Shown here one piece after another: positions 5,664-11,035 of a DNA stretch of 11,035 nucleotides. Below the pieces are notes generated by a model, which made no database searches, was not told the DNA's origin, and saw nothing but the letters and a program-made list of their open reading frames with translations. Position numbers and translations under genes: made by a program. Origin of the DNA: Pseudomonadota bacterium (GTDB taxonomy: Bacteria > Pseudomonadota > Gammaproteobacteria > Burkholderiales > Burkholderiaceae_B); assembly GCA_023389535.1 (NCBI GenBank), contig JAEWEH010000487.1:1-11035 (forward strand), written 5' to 3'. Position 1 is the stretch's first letter, and every line of letters begins with the position of its first letter.

Positions 5664-6875
5664 ATGGACTTACTGGGGGAAGATCTTGGCGCTATCCGCG
5701 ATAGCGTGATCCGCTTCATGGAGCGGGAAGTCGTACCCGTCATGGATGACTATGAAGCTCGTAAAGAGCTTCCTCGCGAGCTCGTTCGCAAAGCCGGCGA
5801 GGCCGGGCTGTTCGGCTCGCTCTTTCCTGAAGAGGTAGGAGGAACTAATGTAGGCTACCTTGCCGCAGTCGTCATCCTGGAAGAAATTGCACGGCTGGAC
5901 GTGCGCTTCGCATGTTGCAGCAATCAACAATCGGGCACCTGCCCGGCGAGTATCTTTCTGGCGGGCACGCCGGAGCAAGTCGAGCGTTACGTACCTAAGC
6001 TCATCGGAGGAGAAATCATCGGCATGATGTCTCTGACCGAGGCAGGCGGTGGATCCGATGCGCTAGGCAACATGCGCACGACAGCAAAACGCGATGGTGA
6101 CGTATACCGGCTCAATGGTTCCAAGATGTGGGCCTCCCTGGGCAATGAATGCGATGCTGGCATTTTGTTAGCCAAAACGGATCCACGCGCGGGCTCCAAG
6201 GGGGTCACCGCCTTCATTGTCGAACCCAAAAAATATCCGGGTTTTACCGCTCAACCCATCGACACCATGGGATTGTCCAAATCCTTCCGGACGGCGGCCT
6301 TGTATCTGGATGATTTCGTCGTACCGGTCGAGAACCGACTGGGCGAAGAGGGCGAAGGGTTCAAGATTATCATGCGGGCACTGGAATCCGGGCGTGCAGT
6401 CGTGGGTGCCCTGGCGCTTGGCATCGCGCGCGCATGTTTCGAAGATGCGGTGCGATATGCCAACGAGCGCGAAGTACGTGGCAATGCGCTCGGCAGCTAT
6501 CAGTTGATTCAGGGCGACATCGCGGAAATGGCAGTTGCCATCGAGGCCAGCCGCGCCCTGCTCTACAAGACTGCTCAACACATGGACGCGGGCCTGCCGA
6601 CAAACCGGCTCGCCTCCATGGCCAAGTATCACGCCTCCCAGACTGCCAGGCTTTGTGCCGACAAGGCGCAACAGATCTTCGGCGGCTATGGGCTCGCCGT
6701 GGAATACCGGGTTTCACGCTACAAGTGCTTTGCAGACATGATGTTCACCGGAGAAGGCTCGGCAAACGTGCAGAAGGTACTCATCGCTGAAGACGCCTTG
6801 GGATACAAGTTGGCCGATCGTCACCATGGAAAAACCGGGCTACGTGGCATAGGCGCGGGAGCCACGGCATCCTGA
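5664..6875 (+). CDS. Acyl-CoA dehydrogenase (benzylsuccinyl-/glutaryl-CoA dehydrogenase-like)
   Basis: A 403-residue FAD-dependent acyl-CoA dehydrogenase. Domain order: N-terminal helical domain (1-120) with LFPEEVGG at 53-60; beta domain with SLTEAGGGSDALGNM at 123-137 and LNGSKMWASLGN at 150-161; C-terminal helical domain with ESGRAVVGALALGIARA at 241-257 and QIFGGYGLAVEY at 337-348. The likely catalytic base is Glu364 in FTGEGSANVQK (361-371). The FTGEGSANVQK end and the double-Cys CCSNQQSG segment (84-91) recall dehydrogenases of dicarboxylic or aromatic-substituted acyl-CoAs; this is recall, not a search result. A tail of about 20 residues (from HHGKTG) follows the fold. It leads the right-hand operon, 48 bp ahead of the CoA-transferase, suggesting it oxidises the thioester that enzyme makes. 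It is clearly distinct from the acyl-CoA dehydrogenase at 2315. Confidence 0.93.
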   Translation: MDLLGEDLGAIRDSVIRFMEREVVPVMDDYEARKELPRELVRKAGEAGLFGSLFPEEVGGTNVGYLAAVVILEEIARLDVRFACCSNQQSGTCPASIFLAGTPEQVERYVPKLIGGEIIGMMSLTEAGGGSDALGNMRTTAKRDGDVYRLNGSKMWASLGNECDAGILLAKTDPRAGSKGVTAFIVEPKKYPGFTAQPIDTMGLSKSFRTAALYLDDFVVPVENRLGEEGEGFKIIMRALESGRAVVGALALGIARACFEDAVRYANEREVRGNALGSYQLIQGDIAEMAVAIEASRALLYKTAQHMDAGLPTNRLASMAKYHASQTARLCADKAQQIFGGYGLAVEYRVSRYKCFADMMFTGEGSANVQKVLIAEDALGYKLADRHHGKTGLRGIGAGATAS

Positions 6876-6923
6876 CCCCGCTCCCATGCATGATTTAACC
6901 ACCAGAATGACGGGTTTTAAGCG

Positions 6924-8168
6924 ATGATGAATAGCACGGACCGCCCCCTGCACGGTTTGCGTGTCCTGGACCTGACAGTGGCCCTGGCGGGCCCCTACGC
7001 CAGCCTGCTTCTCGGCGGCATGGGCGCAGAGGTGATCCACGTCGAGGCGCCAGGGGGAAGCGATCTTGCTCGGGGCAACCCTCCGTCGGTCGGCAAGGAC
7101 GGATTGAATTTCGGCGCCAGCTCCGGCGATGAAATCTCTCTGTCCATCTTGAACCGCGGTCGGAACAAGAAAAGCATCACGCTGGACTTGAAGTCTGAGA
7201 AAGGACGGAAAATCCTGCTAAGCCTGGCGGCGACCTGCGATGTTTTCCTGGAAAACCTAAGCGACGGCGTCGTATCCAGGCTCAAGGTCGATTACGACCA
7301 CGTGCGCCAAATCAACCCCAGAATCGTCTACGCATCCATCAAGGCCTTTGGAGATCCGAACGGCTATCCGAATCTGAAGGGCATGGATATCGTCGTGCAG
7401 GCCCTGAGCGGCATCATGGATGCAACGGGCTTCCCGGACGGTCCGCCCACCCGCGTAGGCATACCTATCGCCGATATGGTTACACCGATGTACTTAGTGC
7501 AAGGCATACTGGCTGCGCTGATCCAGCGGGGCCGCACTGGCGAAGGGCAATACGTCCAGGTATCCATGCTGGATGCCTTGGCTTCGCTGATGGCGATAGA
7601 ACACTTCGATGTACTGACGCCGCATGGAGCGCCGGCCCGGTCAGGGAATTTTATGGATAGGGCCGCCCCTTTCGGTGTGTTCCCAAGCAAAGATGGTTAT
7701 GTCGCCATCATGGCATTTCGTCAGGATTGGCTGACGTCGTTGCTGCAGGCGATGGGCCGACCCGATCTCATCGAAGATGCACGATTCGCAACGCGCACCT
7801 CGCGAATGCAGCATGCTGCAATCTTGAATGCGTTGATCCAGGAATGGACGATGACCAAGGATTCAAAAGAGATCGTCCACGAACTATTGGAGCAACGCGA
7901 GGTTCCGGCAGCCAAGGTGCGCAGCCCTCACGAGGTGCTTCAAGACCCATTGCTACATCAAAGCGGTGCGCTTACAAGGCTTCTACACCCAGCGTATGGA
8001 GATACTGGCGCGGTAGGAATGGGATTGCCTATACGCTTTTCCAAGAGCCGTGTGCAATTTGATCAACCAGCGACAGAACTGGGCGCCGCAAATGAGGAGA
8101 TTTACGGCGGCCTGCTGGGCATGTCGTTTGAAGAAATCGAACAATTGCGCGCAGACGGCACCATCTGA
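6924..8168 (+). CDS. CaiB/BaiF (class III) CoA-transferase
   Basis: A 414-residue member of the formyl-CoA transferase family, which moves CoA between carboxylic acids through an aspartyl intermediate in an interlocked dimer. The N-terminus shows the family pattern LRVLDLTVALAGPYAS (12-27) and GAEVIHVEAPGGSD (34-47), then RNKKSITLDL. The expected catalytic Asp is Asp155 in KGMDIVVQALSG, followed by RTGEGQYVQVSMLDA. Length is typical. The start has two adjacent ATG codons (6924 and 6927) and no clear Shine-Dalgarno sequence, so it may depend on translation of the preceding gene. Placed between an acyl-CoA dehydrogenase and a solute-binding protein, it most likely activates the imported acid, with succinyl- or acetyl-CoA as donor; the substrate is unknown. 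Confidence 0.93.
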   Translation: MMNSTDRPLHGLRVLDLTVALAGPYASLLLGGMGAEVIHVEAPGGSDLARGNPPSVGKDGLNFGASSGDEISLSILNRGRNKKSITLDLKSEKGRKILLSLAATCDVFLENLSDGVVSRLKVDYDHVRQINPRIVYASIKAFGDPNGYPNLKGMDIVVQALSGIMDATGFPDGPPTRVGIPIADMVTPMYLVQGILAALIQRGRTGEGQYVQVSMLDALASLMAIEHFDVLTPHGAPARSGNFMDRAAPFGVFPSKDGYVAIMAFRQDWLTSLLQAMGRPDLIEDARFATRTSRMQHAAILNALIQEWTMTKDSKEIVHELLEQREVPAAKVRSPHEVLQDPLLHQSGALTRLLHPAYGDTGAVGMGLPIRFSKSRVQFDQPATELGAANEEIYGGLLGMSFEEIEQLRADGTI

Positions 8169-8214
8169 CGCCCACATGGACCAATACCGAATCAATGCAG
8201 TAACACCATAAGAA

Positions 8215-8236
8215 GCGGGGCATTGCCCGCCGTTTT
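8215..8236 (+). terminator. Weak terminator or attenuator hairpin between CoA-transferase and binding protein genes
   Basis: GCGGG (8215-8219) pairs with CCCGC (8226-8230) around a six-base loop, followed two bases later by TTTT. An alternative fold pairs GGGC with GCCC. The short stem and T4 tail suggest partial termination, which would lower expression of later genes, or RNA end protection. Confidence 0.35.
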
Positions 8237-8285
8237 CGAGCAGCAGGGCACGTTGTATTGCAATCCATCATCGAACAATACCGGA

Positions 8286-8290
8286 GGAGA
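8286..8290 (+). promoter_or_regulatory. Strong ribosome binding site of Bug-type protein
   Basis: The GGAGGAGA stretch just before ATAAATG is one of the best Shine-Dalgarno sequences in the window. It fits the high expression usual for periplasmic binding proteins and supports the ATG at 8296. Confidence 0.7.
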
Positions 8291-8295
8291 CATAA

Positions 8296-9294
8296 ATGAC
8301 CAGATCCAAGTTACTGAAAGCATATTTGCTTCGCGCTACAGCAAGCCTTGTCAGCGCCGTCGCACTTTGCGGCAGCGCTGCCGCGCAGGTGTGGGAACCA
8401 AGCGGCCCCTTGAAATTGATCGTGCCCTATACGCCCGGCGCGGGTGCCGACATCACGGCGAGGCTGTTTGCCGAAAGGCTAGCCACAGCGCTCAATCAGA
8501 CGGTCATTGTCGAGAACCGTGGCGGTGCCGGAGGACTGATCGGGACAGAGGCAGGCGCTCATAGTCCCCCGGACGGGCAGACGCTGGTCTGGGGCTCTGA
8601 TGTTGCCTTTACCATCCACCCTCAGCTGATGAAAGTCCGGTACGACCCCGTCAAAGACTTTGCGCCCGTCAGCCTGCTGGTCAATCTGCCTATGGTATTG
8701 GCGGTGAACCCGAAGAAAGTGGAGGCCAAGTACCTGAAGGAGCTCATCGCCCTGGTGAAAGCCAATCCCGGCAAGTACACCATCGCTTCTGCGGGAAATG
8801 GATCTTCACACCACCTTGCCGCCGAGCTATTCAAACATAATGCCGGCCTTGATCTATTGCACATCCCGTACAGGGGGGCCGCGGAGGGTCTGACGGACTT
8901 GGTCGGGGGGCAGGTAGACATGATGTTCATCTCTCCGGCTTCGGCACTTACCTATCTGAAGTCCGGCCGGCTCACGCCCATCGGCATGTCGATCGGCCCT
9001 CGCCTGGCCGCGCTTCCTGATGTGCCGACACTGGCGGAAGCGGGGTTGCCCGACTTTAAGATTGGTATATGGATGGGCATCCTGTACCCGGCCGGCACAC
9101 CCACTGCCGCCATTGAGCGCATCAATGCGGAGTCTTCCAAAATTTTGCAGATTCCGGAAGTGCAAGCGCGTATCGCGGAACTGGGCTACACCCCCGGCGG
9201 CGGCAAGCCCGAGGTGCTGGTCGAACGCATAGCCAGCGACATGGTCAATTATGGCAAGTTGATCAAGGACGCAAACATCAAATTGCAACACTAG
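8296..9294 (+). CDS. Bug/TctC-type tripartite tricarboxylate transporter substrate-binding protein
   Basis: A 332-residue periplasmic binding protein. Residues 1-30 form a Sec signal peptide: basic start (MTRSKLLK), hydrophobic core and an AAA-Q cleavage site after Ala30. The mature part begins with the family pattern LKLIVPYTPGAGAD (39-52), the conserved ligand-loop region VENRGGAGG (72-80), DFAPVSLL, and later IPYRGAAEG and LAEAGLPDF. Bug proteins bind carboxylates such as dicarboxylates, aromatic acids or amino acids. No TctA or TctB membrane subunits are in the window, so it is an orphan here, as is common in Burkholderiales, or it shares membrane partners encoded elsewhere. Its place in the operon suggests it captures the pathway substrate. 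A gap of 127 bp with a hairpin separates it from the CoA-transferase. Confidence 0.94.
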   Translation: MTRSKLLKAYLLRATASLVSAVALCGSAAAQVWEPSGPLKLIVPYTPGAGADITARLFAERLATALNQTVIVENRGGAGGLIGTEAGAHSPPDGQTLVWGSDVAFTIHPQLMKVRYDPVKDFAPVSLLVNLPMVLAVNPKKVEAKYLKELIALVKANPGKYTIASAGNGSSHHLAAELFKHNAGLDLLHIPYRGAAEGLTDLVGGQVDMMFISPASALTYLKSGRLTPIGMSIGPRLAALPDVPTLAEAGLPDFKIGIWMGILYPAGTPTAAIERINAESSKILQIPEVQARIAELGYTPGGGKPEVLVERIASDMVNYGKLIKDANIKLQH

Positions 9295-9296
9295 GT

Positions 9297-9314
9297 TGGC
9301 GCGACGCTGCGCCA
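9297..9314 (+). other. Short hairpin after the Bug gene
   Basis: TGGCGC (9297-9302) can pair with GCGCCA (9309-9314) around a six-base loop, three bases after the stop codon. No T-run follows, so it is more likely a processing or stability element than an intrinsic terminator. Confidence 0.3.
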
Positions 9315-9383
9315 TGGTGCGACACGCCGTGGCACAGCATCGTCCAGCCGCATGGAAACCGATATACAGAAGGATCGTAGATT

Positions 9384-10133
9384 ATGGATTTAGGAATCAA
9401 CGGCAAGGTCGCTATTGTGACTGGGTCTGCGCGCGGCCTAGGGGCTACGATGGCACGGAGGCTTGCCGAGGAAGGCGCCAGCGTGATCGTTACAGATATT
9501 CTTGCAGACCAGGCCCAAGCCACCGCGAAGTCCATCCAGGACGCCGGCCTGAAAGCGCACTGCATCATCGCTGACATCACCAAGCCGGAAGATGTCACCC
9601 GCCTGGTGGATGAAACTGTTCAAGAATATGGCGGTGTCCATATTCTTGTGAACAATGCCGGATTTCCACGTGACAAATACTTGGTCAAGATGACTGACGA
9701 TGATTGGGACCGCGTTATTGAGGTCATGCTCAAGGGGGCGTTCCTGGTCACGCGCCAAGTCATGCCGCGAATGATCGAGCAAGGCTGGGGCCGAGTCGTC
9801 AATATCAGCTCACGCGCTCATTTTGGCAATCCGACTCAAGCCAATTACTCTGCCGCCAAGGCCGGGCTGATCGGTATGGCAAAGGCGTTGTCGATGGAGC
9901 AGGGCCGCTACGGGATTACGGTCAACTGCATCGCCCCCGGCTTTATGGAAACGGAAATGGTGCAGGCGCTGCCCACTTACGACACCATCAAGGAACGTGC
10001 CATTGCCATGCAACCCATTAAGCGGCCCGGGCACCCTAACGATGTCGCGGATGCCGTCGCATTTCTGGTCAGTGAACGCGCCGGCTTCATCAGCGGCGAA
10101 GTCCTGCATGTGTCGGGGGGACGATTCGGCTAA
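9384..10133 (+). CDS. Short-chain dehydrogenase/reductase (3-hydroxyacyl-CoA dehydrogenase/FabG-like)
   Basis: A 249-residue classical SDR. The cofactor motif TGSARGLG is at 13-20, and Asp38 at the end of the second strand (VIVTDI) points to NAD(H) over NADP(H). NNAG is at 90-93, the catalytic Ser at 142/143 (NISSRAH) and the YSAAK motif has Tyr155 and Lys159; APGFMETEM follows at 184-192. The Asn of the usual tetrad, in the VNLxGxF segment, is replaced by Met115 (EVMLKGAF). An AAGGA about nine bases before ATG supports the start. In this operon, just before a thiolase, the simplest role is oxidation of a 3-hydroxyacyl-CoA to the 3-oxoacyl-CoA. A FabG-like reductase or an alcohol dehydrogenase for another ring or side-chain hydroxyl is also possible. 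Confidence 0.92.
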   Translation: MDLGINGKVAIVTGSARGLGATMARRLAEEGASVIVTDILADQAQATAKSIQDAGLKAHCIIADITKPEDVTRLVDETVQEYGGVHILVNNAGFPRDKYLVKMTDDDWDRVIEVMLKGAFLVTRQVMPRMIEQGWGRVVNISSRAHFGNPTQANYSAAKAGLIGMAKALSMEQGRYGITVNCIAPGFMETEMVQALPTYDTIKERAIAMQPIKRPGHPNDVADAVAFLVSERAGFISGEVLHVSGGRFG

Positions 10134-10214
10134 GCATTCGGCCGCATTAACCGCAACACACCTGTCCACGCGAGCTTTTTTTAGCAGCACAGTTACATCC
10201 GCAATGGAACCAGC

Positions 10215-11035
10215 ATGATTCGAGCAGCGATAGTAAATCCCTTACGCACGCCCATCGGCGCCTTCGGTGGAGCCCTCAAAGGTGTCCCCGTCGAGGAGCT
10301 GGGCGCTACTGCCGCAAGAGCGGTCGTCCAACGATCCGGTATGGATCCCGCACAGATCGATGACGTCATTTTTGCGCAAAGCTATATGAATGGCGAAACG
10401 CCTTGCACCGGCAGATGGGTCGGCCTGCAAGCAGGACTGCCCATCGAGGTCGCCGGCATGCAGCTTGATCGGCGATGTGGCGGTGGCCTGCAGGCCATTG
10501 CGACAGCTGCCATGATGGTGCAGACCGGAGCGGCCGATGTCGTGCTCGCCGGCGGAGTCGAGAGCATGAGCAACGTCGAGTTCTATACCACTGATATGCG
10601 TTGGGGCCGACGCGCCGGTTCGACGCGGTTCCATGATCGCCTCGAGCGCGGGAGAGAACGCTCCCAGCCCGAAAGTCGCTTCGGCAGGATCAGCGGGATG
10701 ATTGAAACGGCCGAAAACCTGGCACGCGATTACAACATCACCCGCGATGAAGCCGACGCCTTTGCCGTGCGTAGCCATCGACGGGCGGCAGCCGCTCGTG
10801 CAGCCGGCCACTTTGATCACGAGATCGTGCCGGTACGGGTGGCGCAACGAAAGGGCGATGATTTAGTTATTGACCGGGATGAAGGCGTGCGCGAAGAGAT
10901 ATCACTAGAAAGCCTGGCAAACCTGCGACCCGTCATGAAGGACGGCGTCGTCACCGCCGGTAATGCATGCCAGCAGAATGACGCTGCCTCGGCCTGCCTC
11001 GTGGTTGCGGAACACAAGCTGGCATCGCTTAACCT
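10215..11035 (+). CDS. Thiolase / acetyl-CoA acyltransferase (3' end outside window)
   Basis: An open frame runs from the ATG at 10215 to the window edge (273 full codons) without a stop. The start MIRAAIVNPLRTPIGAFGG is the typical thiolase N-terminus. The nucleophilic Cys is Cys88 in LDRRCGGGLQAI, followed by VLAGGVESMSN, the usual partner segment. The NASGxND loop reads TAGNACQQNDAAS here, and residues 55-70 (QSYMNGETPCTGRW) differ from the common biosynthetic form, so this is probably a degradative thiolase subfamily. The second catalytic Cys and the GHP histidine would lie beyond the window. About two thirds of the gene is visible. It would cleave a 3-oxoacyl-CoA with CoA, ending the route suggested by the upstream SDR, dehydrogenase and CoA-transferase. 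The Shine-Dalgarno is weak (GGAA at 10206-10209). Confidence 0.93.
   Translation, partial: MIRAAIVNPLRTPIGAFGGALKGVPVEELGATAARAVVQRSGMDPAQIDDVIFAQSYMNGETPCTGRWVGLQAGLPIEVAGMQLDRRCGGGLQAIATAAMMVQTGAADVVLAGGVESMSNVEFYTTDMRWGRRAGSTRFHDRLERGRERSQPESRFGRISGMIETAENLARDYNITRDEADAFAVRSHRRAAAARAAGHFDHEIVPVRVAQRKGDDLVIDRDEGVREEISLESLANLRPVMKDGVVTAGNACQQNDAASACLVVAEHKLASLN

Noticed and set aside
10124..10142. ATTCGGC direct repeat at the SDR stop codon
   Set aside because: Seven-base repeat, one copy within coding sequence; no sign of an attachment site or insertion.
10134..10214. T7 run at 10176-10182 as an intrinsic terminator between SDR and thiolase
   Set aside because: No stable GC-rich stem precedes the T-run; the genes are functionally linked and closely spaced.
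10204..10218. Four-codon frame ATGGAACCAGCATGA overlapping the thiolase start, as a coupling leader peptide
   Set aside because: It has no ribosome site of its own and is short enough to occur by chance; the GGAA inside it more likely serves the thiolase.
1..11035. Mobile element, CRISPR array, tRNA or toxin-antitoxin content
   Set aside because: No transposase or integrase motifs, no regular spaced repeats, no cloverleaf-like sequence and no small paired genes were seen on either strand.

Overview
The window looks like a catabolic gene cluster from a betaproteobacterium, most likely of the order Burkholderiales (Alcaligenaceae-like). I infer this from an orphan Bug/TctC-type periplasmic binding protein, IclR regulators, a class III CoA-transferase and acyl-CoA dehydrogenases packed together in moderately GC-rich DNA. 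No database search was possible, so the taxonomy is an inference. There are no rRNA or tRNA genes, transposases, phage genes or CRISPR arrays in view.

Layout. Positions 1-3484 carry a rightward run: two tandem paralogous iron-containing alcohol dehydrogenase/maleylacetate reductase-like genes (the first lacks its 5' end) and an acyl-CoA dehydrogenase. Positions 3536-5184 carry two IclR-family regulators on the minus strand, transcribed toward that run and joined by an ATGA stop/start overlap. Positions 5185-5663 are a 479-bp divergent intergenic region with repeated ACGGAA-containing elements, several palindromes and candidate promoters for both directions. From 5664 to the right edge runs a second rightward group: a second acyl-CoA dehydrogenase, a CaiB/BaiF CoA-transferase, a Bug-type solute-binding protein, an NAD-type short-chain dehydrogenase and a thiolase cut off by the window end.

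How the genes may work together. The binding protein would capture a carboxylic acid in the periplasm and the CoA-transferase would activate it. An acyl-CoA dehydrogenase would introduce a double bond, the SDR would oxidise a 3-hydroxyacyl-CoA, and the thiolase would cleave the 3-oxoacyl-CoA. This is a beta-oxidation-like route, and the hydratase step is not in the window. The left-hand reductase pair could act on an unsaturated or 2-/4-oxo dicarboxylate, as maleylacetate reductases do. The two IclR proteins are the obvious local regulators. The substrate cannot be read from the sequence.

The most notable feature is that both alcohol dehydrogenase-like paralogs appear to lack all four metal ligands of the iron-dependent alcohol dehydrogenase family, while keeping the neighbouring conserved histidine. 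This suggests a metal-independent or repurposed enzyme pair. The repeated elements in the divergent intergenic region are the best candidates for regulator operators.
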